Shown in pieces: positions 31,480 to 39,624 of a stretch of 64,000 bases of DNA. Where the stretch lies: positions 162,304-226,303 of the IMG/VR virus record IMGVR_UViG_3300042319_002138; one strand, written 5' to 3'. How positions within the stretch are numbered: position 1 is the first letter of the stretch; each line of letters opens with the position of its first letter. The position numbers and the translations under genes are program-made. The notes under the pieces were generated by a model. The model did not search any database. It worked only from the letters and a program-made list of their open reading frames with translations, and was not told the DNA's origin. The DNA is from a virus.

Positions 31480-33405
31480 ATGGATAAAAATTTTTACATT
31501 AATAAATTAAATAAAACTTTAATTTCACAAACACATAACCCTCTTTTTTATAAAGGGGATATAGTAGAAGGTTCTAAAATTCTAACTAAAGAAGTTGTAG
31601 ACTCAATTAATGTTGATAGATGTTCTATATGGTTATACAACAAAAATAAAACATCTATTGTTTGCCAACAATTATATGTTAAATCTGAAAATATGTGGTA
31701 TGATGGTTTAGAAATCTTTGAAAAGGATTTTGGACCGTATTTCGAAGAATTAATAAAGAACCCAATAATAATAGCTAATGATGCTGAAAAACATCCAGCA
31801 ACATCTTGTTTTACTGATGGTTATTTAAAACCACTGGGTATTAAATCTATGTTAGATGTACCTATCATTTATTTTGGGGAAACTATTGGTGTTATATGTA
31901 TTGAAAGTTTTACATTACGTGAATGGGATTCTTTTGAGGTTGATTTTACTCAATTATTATCTTCTTTATACACTTTTGCTTATTCAATAAAAGAAACAAA
32001 CAATTTAAATAAAAAAATAGAAGAAACAGAAAAATTTATTGACGTATCGACAATTATATCTACTGCTGATAAAAGAGGTAAAATTACATATGTTAATAAA
32101 AAATTTGAGGATGTTTCTGGGTGGTCTTTGGATGAGGTAGTTGGTAAAGACCATGTTATTGTTAATTCGGGATTACAACCTGATGGATATTGGGGTAAAA
32201 TGTATGAAACGGTAATGAAAGGTGATGTATGGAATGACGTTGTTACCAATAAAGGAAAATCAGGAGAATTATATTACGTTGATACTTTTATTAGAGCAAT
32301 TTTTGATACCGATGGTAAATTGGATGGATTTGCTTCAATAAGACAAGATGTTACAGAACTTAAAAAAAAGGAAGTTGAAATTCGCAATAGAATGAACGCG
32401 ATAAATAAATCTAACGCAGTTATTGAGTTTGATTTAGAAGGAAACATCATTTTTGCTAATAATTTGTTTTTAGAAACTATGGGATATTCTTTACAGGATG
32501 AAGTAGTTGGAAAACACCATAGAATTTTTATAGATGAGGAATACTCAAAAAGTGAAGAATACTCTCTTTTTTGGGAAAAATTAAATGAAGGGGTGTTATT
32601 TACCGGTGAAATTACTAGAATTAAAAAAGACGGTTCTTTAGTGTATCTACAAGCAACATACAATCCAGTTATCGGTTTAGATGGTAAGGTTTATCGTGTT
32701 ATGAAAATCGCGACAGATATCACCAATTCCTACGAACAAAAGAAAGAAATTGAAAAGAAAAACACTTACCTAGAACATGCGGCTAAAATATTAAGACACG
32801 ATATGCATTCAGGTATTAATACTTATATGCCAAGAGGATTAAGTTCTTTAGAAAGAAGATTAACCCCCGAAGATATTAAAACTTTAAAAATTGAGGCCCC
32901 AATTAAAATGATTAAAGAGGGTTTAAAACATTCCCAAAAAGTATATAAAGGGGTTTACGAATTTACAAATCTTGTAAAGAAAGATGTTGTTTTAAATAAA
33001 ACGGAATGTAATTTAAAAGATATACTTGAGGATTATTTATCAGCGACAGCATATAGTAGTCAAGTTATTATTGATGAGTTACCAACGATAGAAGTTAATG
33101 AACCATTATTCTGTACCGCAGTCGATAATTTAATTCGTAATGGGTTAAAGTATAATGATAGTAATACAAAATTTGTTAAAATATATATGGAAGATGGTAA
33201 TCTAATTATACAAGACAACGGTAGAGGGATTACACAAAAAGATTTTATTCATTTATCCCAACCATATACCAGAAAAGAAGGCCAAAAAGAATCTGGAACT
33301 GGTCTAGGGCTTAATATATGTGTAGCTATTTTAGAAGAACATAAATTTAATATTTCGTGTGAGAAAAATGACATAGGGACAAAAATGAAAATTGAACTAA
33401 AATGA
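31480..33405 (+). CDS. Cytoplasmic GAF-PAS-PAS histidine kinase
   Basis: The 641-residue protein has a GAF domain (about 20-165), a PAS domain (about 185-300) and a second PAS (about 305-420), each PAS followed by a PAC-like end (FASIRQDVTELKK, MKIATDITNSYEQ). A histidine phospho-acceptor region with H440 in ILRHDMHSG and a HATPase domain (DNLIRNGLKYN, IIQDNGRGI, GTGLGLNICVAILEEH) complete it. No membrane segment is seen, so it senses an internal signal. The kinase core closely resembles that of the second kinase at 34013, a likely duplication. Its stop overlaps the next start as ATGA. Host-encoded kinases look like this; presence in a phage is unusual. Confidence 0.88.
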   Translation: MDKNFYINKLNKTLISQTHNPLFYKGDIVEGSKILTKEVVDSINVDRCSIWLYNKNKTSIVCQQLYVKSENMWYDGLEIFEKDFGPYFEELIKNPIIIANDAEKHPATSCFTDGYLKPLGIKSMLDVPIIYFGETIGVICIESFTLREWDSFEVDFTQLLSSLYTFAYSIKETNNLNKKIEETEKFIDVSTIISTADKRGKITYVNKKFEDVSGWSLDEVVGKDHVIVNSGLQPDGYWGKMYETVMKGDVWNDVVTNKGKSGELYYVDTFIRAIFDTDGKLDGFASIRQDVTELKKKEVEIRNRMNAINKSNAVIEFDLEGNIIFANNLFLETMGYSLQDEVVGKHHRIFIDEEYSKSEEYSLFWEKLNEGVLFTGEITRIKKDGSLVYLQATYNPVIGLDGKVYRVMKIATDITNSYEQKKEIEKKNTYLEHAAKILRHDMHSGINTYMPRGLSSLERRLTPEDIKTLKIEAPIKMIKEGLKHSQKVYKGVYEFTNLVKKDVVLNKTECNLKDILEDYLSATAYSSQVIIDELPTIEVNEPLFCTAVDNLIRNGLKYNDSNTKFVKIYMEDGNLIIQDNGRGITQKDFIHLSQPYTRKEGQKESGTGLGLNICVAILEEHKFNISCEKNDIGTKMKIELK

Positions 33406-34016
33406 TAAAACTAAAAAATTTATTAACCATATTTTTCATAAGTATGGTAAGTATAGTGTATTCACAACCAACCTACCCTATCCAGACACAATTAAAAGGT
33501 GATTCTGTGGTTATTCTTACAAAAAAACAATCTGATGATATTAATTCACTAATTGAGAATCAAAAAATTAGAATACAAAAATATAAAACAGAAATAAAAT
33601 TAGTTAATGATACTAACACGTTATTAAATAACGATATTAAAATAAAAGATAGTGTTATTAACCAATTGGATAGTTTGTTAACCGTCCAAAACAATTATTA
33701 CGATAGTTTAATTTCTAAAATAGATACGTTAGAGAATTGGATTTTATCGTCGTCGATAGATAATGGGTACCTATATTATTCTTGGCAAGACTCAACAGTT
33801 AAAGTTATTGATTTAAGTTTGTATATGTTAGTATCGCATAGAGGAAGTGGTAATTATAGTTTAATTACAAGAGGTGATGTTACTAATATATATTATTGGA
33901 AACAAATAAATCTACTTAAAGAAGAAAGTCCTGAGATTGGTTGGGAATTAAATATATCCCCAAAATATAAACCAAGAATAGTATTATTCCCATATAAATT
34001 AACCCCAAAATTATGA
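33402..34016 (+). CDS. Exported coiled-coil protein between the kinases
   Basis: The 204 residues have an N-terminal signal peptide (LLTIFFISMVSIVYSQ), a coiled coil at about 45-115 and a small C-terminal domain. Overlapping start and stop codons on both sides (ATGA) tie it to the two kinase genes. I infer a periplasmic accessory or sensor protein for the membrane kinase that follows. Confidence 0.6.
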   Translation: MIKLKNLLTIFFISMVSIVYSQPTYPIQTQLKGDSVVILTKKQSDDINSLIENQKIRIQKYKTEIKLVNDTNTLLNNDIKIKDSVINQLDSLLTVQNNYYDSLISKIDTLENWILSSSIDNGYLYYSWQDSTVKVIDLSLYMLVSHRGSGNYSLITRGDVTNIYYWKQINLLKEESPEIGWELNISPKYKPRIVLFPYKLTPKL

Positions 34017-35416
34017 TAAAAAATATTTTAATAACAATAATGTTTTTGGGTTTTTTTACTTCTTTAAATGTAAATTCACAGACTGATAATAACCCCAAAA
34101 AAACAGAGATTGAACCTACATGTCCTAGTGATAGTCGTATAACTAGTTTAATTAAAAAATTAAATTACGAACCAAATAAAAAATTAACTAAATACCAATC
34201 AAGCTTATGTCAAGAAATTGGTATCTCTTTTTATAATAAAGGTATGTATGATGAGTCAGATTGGTATTTAGATAAGGTTAGTACCTATATTGATGTTGTT
34301 GATTTAAAACCTGAAAAAGTTTTTGACACACCTAAAGAAGAACCCGTACAAGAGTTAAGTGACTCAGAATTATCTAGTATTAAAGCCGACCAAAAATTTT
34401 TAGATGACCTACCAAAATCATACGATAATTTATCTAAAAAAGATATAAAAAAAATTGCTGATGAGATAGAGTCAAAACTCCAAAAACTATTAAAAGAAAA
34501 AAAAGAATTATTAAAAAATAAAGCTAGTCAAGAAGTTATCAGTTCTAAAACAAGTACTATACAAATATTAGGTAAAGAAAAAAATATCATTAATCTTAGT
34601 GTTAAAAATGATGATTTAGTTACCGATAAAAAAACCTTAAAAAAATATTTATGGTGGTCCACAATTGTTCTTTCTGTTTTGGTTTTAGGTATTATTGTTT
34701 TATTACAAAGAAAAACAATTAAAGTCCAAGACATAGAAATCGAAAACCAATTAAAAGACATTAACAAGAAAAACACTTACCTTGAATATGCGGCTAGAAT
34801 AATTAGACACGACATGCATTCAGGTATTAACACCTATATACCAAGAGGGTTATCGTCATTAGAAAAAAGAATTTCAATTGAGGAAATGAATAACTTAAAA
34901 ATTACACCCTCAATTAAAATGATAAAAGATGGTTTGGCACACACACAAAAAGTATATAAAAGTGTTTATGAGTTTACAAACCTTGTGAAAAATACTGTAG
35001 TTTTAGATAGAAATATGGTTGATATAAAAGAATCTTTATTAAAATACTTAACAAATACATCATATAAAAATCAGGTAGAAATTAGTGAATTAGTTACACT
35101 AAATGTAAATGAAACTCTTTTTTGGAACGCTATTGATAATTTAATTAAAAATGGGTTAAAATATAATAGTAGTGAAAATAAAGAAATTAAAATTTACATG
35201 GATAATAATGATTTAATTATTGAAGATAATGGTGTTGGATTTTCACAAAAAGAGTTCGAAAGAACAACAGGTGAATATTTAAATAAAAAGAGTAATTCCG
35301 AAGTTGGTTTAGGTTTAGGTATAACCAAAACAATTTTAGAAGAACATGGTTTTAGTATGATGTGTGAAAAAATTAACACTGGTACAAAAATAACGGTTAA
35401 ATTAAATAAAAATTAA
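34013..35416 (+). CDS. Membrane-bound histidine kinase
   Basis: The 467-residue protein has a signal peptide/anchor (ILITIMFLGFFTSLNVNSQ), an exported helical region with TPR-like character (about 30-200), a membrane segment near 213-232 (LWWSTIVLSVLVLGIIVLL), the phospho-acceptor H266 in IIRHDMHSG, and a HATPase domain (DNLIKNGLKYN, DNGVGF, GLGLGITKTILEEH). The catalytic core is about as similar to the first kinase as a recent duplicate would be, while the sensor parts differ. It would report an outside signal. The receiver gene starts 7 nt downstream. Confidence 0.85.
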   Translation: MIKNILITIMFLGFFTSLNVNSQTDNNPKKTEIEPTCPSDSRITSLIKKLNYEPNKKLTKYQSSLCQEIGISFYNKGMYDESDWYLDKVSTYIDVVDLKPEKVFDTPKEEPVQELSDSELSSIKADQKFLDDLPKSYDNLSKKDIKKIADEIESKLQKLLKEKKELLKNKASQEVISSKTSTIQILGKEKNIINLSVKNDDLVTDKKTLKKYLWWSTIVLSVLVLGIIVLLQRKTIKVQDIEIENQLKDINKKNTYLEYAARIIRHDMHSGINTYIPRGLSSLEKRISIEEMNNLKITPSIKMIKDGLAHTQKVYKSVYEFTNLVKNTVVLDRNMVDIKESLLKYLTNTSYKNQVEISELVTLNVNETLFWNAIDNLIKNGLKYNSSENKEIKIYMDNNDLIIEDNGVGFSQKEFERTTGEYLNKKSNSEVGLGLGITKTILEEHGFSMMCEKINTGTKITVKLNKN

Positions 35417-35423
35417 AAAAAAA

Positions 35424-35861
35424 ATGATTGATTCTATATTATTAGTTGATGACGAGGATTTATTCCATTTAGTATTTGAGGATGCGTGTTCCTTATTAGA
35501 TATAAGTTTGTCTTTAAACGCGTTAAACAGTTCTGACGAAGCAGCAAAACTATTCCAAAAATGGTTCCAAAGTGGTAATGAAGACAATAAACCAGAATGT
35601 GTTTTTGTTGACTTAAATATTATTGGTAGTTCTTTTGATGGTATTGAGTTAATTAGAAAAATAAACTTTGAATATGGTAACCATGTGGTTATTGGTATAA
35701 TTTCATCGTCTAATGAACCAGATGAACAAGCTAAAGCATTACAAGCTGGAGCACAGTTTTGGATTATTAAATCAGACGATATAGAACCAAGACTAGAAGA
35801 ATTTAGAAAAGATTACGAAGGTTATAAAAATAGAACCGCACCATTTAAAGTTTACAAATGA
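35424..35861 (+). CDS. Stand-alone response-regulator receiver
   Basis: The 145-residue protein is a full receiver domain: acidic pocket D9-D10, phospho-acceptor D63 in VFVDLN, S94/S95 switch region in IISSSN and K116 in WIIKSDD. There is no DNA-binding output domain, so it signals by protein contact or passes phosphate on. It lies directly after the second kinase and overlaps the next gene by 4 nt. Phosphorylation by the adjacent kinases is inferred. Confidence 0.88.
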   Translation: MIDSILLVDDEDLFHLVFEDACSLLDISLSLNALNSSDEAAKLFQKWFQSGNEDNKPECVFVDLNIIGSSFDGIELIRKINFEYGNHVVIGIISSSNEPDEQAKALQAGAQFWIIKSDDIEPRLEEFRKDYEGYKNRTAPFKVYK

Positions 35862-36535
35862 TTAAAATAGAAAGTTTTACTAAAAAAAGTTTAATAGATT
35901 TATATAAAGAAAAAAATGTAGGTCTTGAGGGTAATATCACAAAATTAATTGATTCTGAGGATGATGAAGAATTTAAAGATTATTTAAAAGATTGTGAATT
36001 AAGAGATACCGAAAAAAGGAAGAAGCGTCTTGATATGACAAAAAAAATACAAAAACAAAATCAAGAACTATCTAATTTAAATAATGAAAACGAAAGAATT
36101 CTAGAAGAATTACAGGAAACTTTAAAAGACGTTGAGGATTCCAAGTTGACGTATGAGGTTCAGAATAAGGAACTTAATGAGTGGAAAGAAGATAACCTTA
36201 GATTAACTGAAGAGTTAAAAAATGAAATGGCTAAATCTGAAAAGGCTAGAATAGATGCGGAAAAAGCTAAAGATATGGCCGAAAACGATTTAGATTTATT
36301 ACAAAAAAGAACTCAAAATGAACTAATCTCCACCATTGTTAGAGTTGCTCTATGGATAATCATGGGTGTGGGTTTTGTAACAACTGGTGTTTATGTCTTC
36401 ACATTATTAATGGGCAAAGACACTCAAGTTATTAGTGCTACTTGGTCTAACATATTTGGTATTCTATTAACAAATGCATTTTCTATTGTAGGTACCATTA
36501 TGGGTATAAAATACGCAACAGAAAAAAAAGAATAA
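35858..36535 (+). CDS. Coiled-coil protein with C-terminal membrane helices
   Basis: The 225 residues comprise a charged helical N-terminus, a long coiled coil (about 60-145) and two membrane segments at about 163-183 and 195-215. It is the last gene of the kinase operon, coupled through ATGA to the receiver. By position it may be the output or target of the phosphorelay at the inner membrane. No family recognised. Confidence 0.6.
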   Translation: MIKIESFTKKSLIDLYKEKNVGLEGNITKLIDSEDDEEFKDYLKDCELRDTEKRKKRLDMTKKIQKQNQELSNLNNENERILEELQETLKDVEDSKLTYEVQNKELNEWKEDNLRLTEELKNEMAKSEKARIDAEKAKDMAENDLDLLQKRTQNELISTIVRVALWIIMGVGFVTTGVYVFTLLMGKDTQVISATWSNIFGILLTNAFSIVGTIMGIKYATEKKE

Positions 36536-36542
36536 AAATAGT

Positions 36543-36572
36543 TTGACAATTAATAAACTTTTACTATATTTG
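36543..36572 (+). promoter_or_regulatory. Promoter of tRNA array 2
   Basis: TTGACA 36543-36548, 16-nt spacer, TATATTTG 36565-36572; strongly similar in sequence to the array 1 promoter. Confidence 0.75.
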
Positions 36573-36614
36573 TACCATATTTAATTAATACGAACAAAAA
36601 TTTTTATAAATTCA

Positions 36615-36716
36615 ATGAAAACAACAATGACATACAAACAAGGGACCGTTAAAACGGTTGATGGGAAAGTGGATTCACTTTTCTACGGACATGGGTTGTC
36701 ATACTGGAGTTGTTGA
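36615..36716 (+). CDS. Leader peptide ORF of tRNA array 2
   Basis: A 33-codon ORF (MKTTMTYKQGTVKTVDGKVD then SLFYGHGLSYWSC) between promoter and terminator, ending in Tyr-Trp-Ser-Cys. It parallels the leader ORF of array 1. Coding not proven. Confidence 0.5.
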   Translation: MKTTMTYKQGTVKTVDGKVDSLFYGHGLSYWSC

Positions 36717-36741
36717 TTTGAATTTACTCTATATATAGAAT

Positions 36742-36781
36742 AACCCTGGGTCCAAAAGATTCAGGGTTTTTTGTTCTTTGA
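36742..36781 (+). promoter_or_regulatory. Terminator/attenuator with overlapping boxA before array 2
   Basis: An AACCCTG..CAGGGTT stem with a T run ends at 36772, and the boxA sequence GTTCTTTGA (36773-36781) begins at once after it. The touching sites suggest that antitermination decides whether the array is transcribed. Confidence 0.6.
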
Positions 36782-36799
36782 TATATCGGTTTAAAAAAA

Positions 36800-36889
36800 G
36801 GAAGGGTGGCAGAGTTGGTCTATTGCATCTGATTTGAAATCAGAAGTACCTTTGAAAGGGTACCGTGGGTTCGAATCCTACCTCTTCCT
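36800..36889 (+). tRNA. tRNA-Ser(TGA)
   Basis: Acceptor GGAAGGG/CTCTTCC, anticodon stem TCTGA/TCAGA with loop TTTGAAA, long variable arm. Confidence 0.93.
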
Positions 36890-36896
36890 CATAAAT

Positions 36897-36968
36897 GGTC
36901 CATTGGTGTAGTGGCCAACATACATCCCTGTCACGGATGTGCCGCGAGTTCGATTCTCGCATGGACCG
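36897..36968 (+). tRNA. tRNA-Asp(GTC)
   Basis: Acceptor GGTCCAT/ATGGACC, loop CTGTCAC, T arm GCGAG/CTCGC. A CCTAG/CTAGG hairpin within TAACCA/TGGTTA fills the spacer to the next tRNA. Confidence 0.93.
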
Positions 36969-37009
36969 CAACTAACCATAAATCCTAGTAACCCCTAGGT
37001 TGGTTAAAC

Positions 37010-37082
37010 AGTTCCTTAGCTCAGCTGGGAGAGCAACTCGCTTACATCGAGAAGGTCACAGGTTCGAACCCTGTAGGAACTA
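37010..37082 (+). tRNA. tRNA-Val(TAC)
   Basis: Acceptor AGTTCCT/AGGAACT, anticodon stem CTCG/CGAG with loop CTTACAT, T arm ACAGG/CCTGT. Confidence 0.93.
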
Positions 37083-37091
37083 CAATAAATT

Positions 37092-37166
37092 GCCTCATTA
37101 GCTCAGCTGGCTTAGAGCGTCTGATTTGTACTCAGAAGGCCGTGGGTTCGATTCCTACATGAGGCT
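37092..37166 (+). tRNA. tRNA-Thr(TGT)
   Basis: Acceptor GCCTCAT/ATGAGGC, anticodon stem TCTGA/TCAGA with loop TTTGTAC. Confidence 0.93.
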
Positions 37167-37228
37167 CAATTAATAACAAACAAATAAAAACGTCAGATTA
37201 TGGAAAGTGGCAAGTATGGCAAACACAA

Positions 37229-37300
37229 TCCCTCGTAGCAAACAAGTGTAGGCAACGGACTTTTAATCCGTGGGGCTGGGAGCGTTACCCGGCGGGGGAA
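37229..37300 (+). tRNA. tRNA-Lys(TTT) with atypical T loop
   Basis: Acceptor TCCCTCG/CGGGGGA, anticodon stem ACGGA/TCCGT with loop CTTTTAA and T stem CTGGG/CCCGG fit, but the T loop reads AGCGTTA instead of TTCRANY, and the D stem is short. It may be non-functional or specialised. Confidence 0.6.
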
Positions 37301-37308
37301 CAAAACAC

Positions 37309-37378
37309 ACCGAGGCTTAGTGGTAAAGAACTATCTCTCATAAGGATGGTCAAGTGGGTTCAATTCCCATACTCGGTA
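37309..37378 (+). tRNA. tRNA-Met(CAT) or CAT-anticodon tRNA
   Basis: Acceptor ACCGAGG/ACTCGGT with one mismatch, anticodon stem TATCT/GGATG with loop CTCATAA, T arm GTGGG/CCCAT. It could be Met or a lysidine-type Ile tRNA. Confidence 0.75.
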
Positions 37379-37386
37379 CATTATAT

Positions 37387-37457
37387 TGCGGCAAGGTGTA
37401 ATTGGTTGCATGGGAGTCTCATAAACTTCAGGGGTGGTTCGAGTCCACAGCACGCTA
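37387..37457 (+). tRNA. CAT-anticodon tRNA with degenerate acceptor stem
   Basis: Anticodon stem GGAGT/ACTTC with loop CTCATAA, a D arm and TTCGAGT T loop are present, but only three acceptor pairs can form. Probably a decayed Met/initiator tRNA, or one needing editing. Confidence 0.5.
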
Positions 37458-37462
37458 CTAAT

Positions 37463-37537
37463 GGGGATATAGTTTAATTGGCTAAAACATCTGATTTGCA
37501 TTCAGAAGATGTCTCGGTTCGATTCCGAGTATCTCCA
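37463..37537 (+). tRNA. tRNA-Ala(TGC)
   Basis: Acceptor GGGGATA/TATCTCC contains the G3-U70 pair that defines Ala identity; anticodon loop TTTGCAT. Confidence 0.94.
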
Positions 37538-37570
37538 CAATAAAATAACAAAAGAAAAAGAAAGAAATTA

Positions 37571-37690
37571 ATGAAGATAGTGTTAACAGGTAAATTAGAA
37601 TCACATAGAGAAATTTTTAGAGGAGAAAGAGAAAAAAATAAATTGATTAAAAGAATAAAAAAATTTATTTTTAAAAGAAAAAACGCTTAA
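37571..37690 (+). CDS. 39-residue basic peptide inside tRNA array 2
   Basis: MKIVLTGKLESHREIFRGER followed by a Lys/Arg-rich helix (KRIKKFIFKRKNA). The strong positive charge suggests RNA or membrane binding. It lies between tRNA-Ala and tRNA-Gly. Coding is plausible but not proven. Confidence 0.45.
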   Translation: MKIVLTGKLESHREIFRGEREKNKLIKRIKKFIFKRKNA

Positions 37691-37734
37691 TAGAACAAAG
37701 TACAAGTTCAGGGTGGGGTGCGGTTCCCACAAAT

Positions 37735-37811
37735 GCGGGTGTAGCTCAATTGACTAGAGTACTAGCCTTCCAAGCTGGGAGTTGCGGGTTTGAATCCCGC
37801 CACCCGCTCCA
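37735..37811 (+). tRNA. tRNA-Gly(TCC)
   Basis: Acceptor GCGGGTG/CACCCGC, anticodon stem CTAGC/GCTGG with loop CTTCCAA, encoded CCA. Confidence 0.93.
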
Positions 37812-37812
37812 T

Positions 37813-37895
37813 ACGTCAGTGGCGGAATTGGTAGACGCGTTGGTTTTAGGAACCAATATCGTTAAGATGTGGGGGTTCGACTCCCCCCTGACGTA
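37813..37895 (+). tRNA. tRNA-Leu(TAG)
   Basis: Acceptor ACGTCAG/CTGACGT, anticodon stem TTGGT/ACCAA with loop TTTAGGA, long variable arm. Confidence 0.94.
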
Positions 37896-37925
37896 CTTTT
37901 ATTTTGCCAATTAAACAATAACCCT

Positions 37926-37933
37926 TATATTTG
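37926..37933 (+). promoter_or_regulatory. Host-type promoter box TATATTTG
   Basis: Five nt before ATG 37939, with TTTTGCC about 20 nt upstream. Confidence 0.65.
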
Positions 37934-37938
37934 TAATT

Positions 37939-38634
37939 ATGAAAAAATTAACCTTTATTAGTGACACACACACCAAACACGAGAAACTTAACGGTTTTCT
38001 TCCTGGTGGTGATATGTTAATCTGTGCTGGTGATATCACTAGTAGAGGTTATAAAACTGAAATTGAAAATTTTCTTAAGTGGTTTGATAAAATTGATAAC
38101 TATGACCACAAAATTTTCATAGCAGGTAATCACGACTTTGGTTTCCAAGACCAACCTAATGAAACTAAAGGTTTGTTAACTGGTTATAAAACAGTTGAAT
38201 ATTTACAAGACGAACTTTTATTGGTTGGTGATGAGGATTATGACGATATGGTTAAAGTTTGGGGTACTCCTTGGCAACCTGAATTTCATAATTGGGCATT
38301 TAACTTACCAAGAGGACAAGCTTTAAAAGAGAAGTGGGATATGATAACAGTTGGTACTGACATTCTTATCACTCACGGACCACCATTTGGCAAATTGGAT
38401 TACGTAAAATACCCAAATCAAAATGTTGGTTGTGAAGAACTAATGAAACGAGTTGAAGTAATCAAACCAAAAATTCACGTATTTGGACACATCCACGAAG
38501 GTTATGGTTATGTGTTTGATGGAAATACTCACTACATTAACGCAGCTGTGTTAAATGGACGATATGAGTTCCGCAATAAACCTGTGAATGTTTTATGGGA
38601 TAAAAACACAAATCATTTGGAATTTGTTGATTAA
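37939..38634 (+). CDS. Calcineurin-like metallophosphoesterase
   Basis: The 231-residue protein has the five metallophosphoesterase motifs in order: FISDTHTKH, CAGDITSRG, IAGNHD, LITHGPP and FGHIHEG. The family hydrolyses phosphomono- or diesters with a two-metal site. It opens a run with a cREC protein and two HAD proteins, right after tRNA array 2. In RNA-repair operons such enzymes clean 2',3'-phosphate ends, so a tRNA-repair role is plausible by context. Confidence 0.88.
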   Translation: MKKLTFISDTHTKHEKLNGFLPGGDMLICAGDITSRGYKTEIENFLKWFDKIDNYDHKIFIAGNHDFGFQDQPNETKGLLTGYKTVEYLQDELLLVGDEDYDDMVKVWGTPWQPEFHNWAFNLPRGQALKEKWDMITVGTDILITHGPPFGKLDYVKYPNQNVGCEELMKRVEVIKPKIHVFGHIHEGYGYVFDGNTHYINAAVLNGRYEFRNKPVNVLWDKNTNHLEFVD

Positions 38635-38639
38635 TAGGT

Positions 38640-38647
38640 TATCTTTG
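38640..38647 (+). promoter_or_regulatory. Host-type promoter box TATCTTTG
   Basis: Four nt before ATG 38652. Confidence 0.6.
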
Positions 38648-38651
38648 TGGT

Positions 38652-39113
38652 ATGAATAAAGTAAAAATATATTTGGATGACATAAGAACTCCTAATGACA
38701 AAGATTGGTTGGTTGTTAGGAGTTTTTATGAATTTGTAGACTTAATAAATAAAGTTGGTTTGAATAACATCGAATTAATTTCATTAGACCATGACTTGGG
38801 TGATACTGCTATGAATGAGTATTATAACAATGTTTCACCTAACTACAAATTAGATTATGAGAACATAGAAGAAAAAACTGGTTACGACGCGGTTAAATGG
38901 TTAGTTAATTTGTTTTATTCTTTGAATGAACATAGAATCAACATGAGTAGGTCTGAGAAAAAAAGGGATAAAAATTTTTATTTCCCTAAAGTTGTGGTTC
39001 ATTCAGCTAACCCAATAGGTTCAGCTAATATCATGGGTTATATCAATAACTTTTTAATGAATGAAGGTAAATCACAAGATTGTATAAGAGTTAAAATTGA
39101 GTATTATGTATGA
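38652..39113 (+). CDS. Cyclic-phosphate-processing receiver-like (cREC) protein
   Basis: The 153-residue protein has a receiver-like fold with KIYLDDIRTP at the start, ISLDHDLGDT in the middle, GYDAVKWL and VVVHSANPIGSANIMGYI near the end. This Asp-Asp / DHDLG / HSxNPxG set is the signature of cREC domains, which are predicted to act on cyclic phosphate ends of RNA in repair systems. It does not carry kinase-receiver features. Neighbouring phosphatases fit the same pathway. Confidence 0.75.
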   Translation: MNKVKIYLDDIRTPNDKDWLVVRSFYEFVDLINKVGLNNIELISLDHDLGDTAMNEYYNNVSPNYKLDYENIEEKTGYDAVKWLVNLFYSLNEHRINMSRSEKKRDKNFYFPKVVVHSANPIGSANIMGYINNFLMNEGKSQDCIRVKIEYYV

Positions 39114-39234
39114 TACTGAGGGACCAGAATTAACAAAACAACAAAAAAAAGATATTAAAAAAGTTGTTGACCGTTATCTTAGAATTAGATTCAAGAGAAG
39201 GGTTAGATTATTAATAGGATTAAAATTAAAATAA
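39106..39234 (+). CDS. Small basic peptide
   Basis: Forty-two residues ending in an Arg/Lys-rich tail (RYLRIRFKRRVRLLIGLKLK), overlapping the genes on both sides (ATGTATGA and TAATG). Probably expressed by coupling. Function unknown. Confidence 0.5.
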   Translation: MYDTEGPELTKQQKKDIKKVVDRYLRIRFKRRVRLLIGLKLK

Positions 39235-39623
39235 TGAAAGTTTCATTTGATTTTGATGGTACGCTTTCTCTTAAGAGTGTCCAAGAATACGCCAAAGATT
39301 TGGTGAGTAGGGGTTTAGATGTCCACATTGTTACTAGTAGACATAGTGATAAAGCAGCCAAAGAAGCTGGTTGGTGGTGGATATTGGACCAAAATAAAAA
39401 TCTATTTAATGTTGCTCAAGAATGTGGTATTGATGAAAAAAATATTACCTTCACAAACGGAAGGGACAAGATAGAATATTTGAAAGGTAAAGACTTCAAA
39501 TTTCATTTGGACGATGACGAAATTGAATTAATGTTAATTTTTGAATCTGATGAAAAGTGTATGCCTTTGAACGTTGGTCATAGTGATTGGCGTGATAATT
39601 GTGAAACAGAAATTAAAAGTTAA
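39234..39623 (+). CDS. HAD-superfamily phosphatase
   Basis: The 129-residue protein starts with the HAD nucleophile motif VSFDFDGTLS, has the Thr motif IVTSRHSDKA and ends with the acidic motif LDDDEIEL. It lacks a large cap domain, so it acts on large or exposed substrates such as nucleic acid ends or protein. It is coupled to the preceding peptide gene. Confidence 0.8.
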   Translation: MKVSFDFDGTLSLKSVQEYAKDLVSRGLDVHIVTSRHSDKAAKEAGWWWILDQNKNLFNVAQECGIDEKNITFTNGRDKIEYLKGKDFKFHLDDDEIELMLIFESDEKCMPLNVGHSDWRDNCETEIKS

Positions 39624-39624
39624 T

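Noticed and set aside
32274-32663. Minus-strand ORF of 129 codons inside the first kinase
   Set aside because: The plus-strand frame encodes clear PAS/kinase motifs; the antisense product is low complexity.
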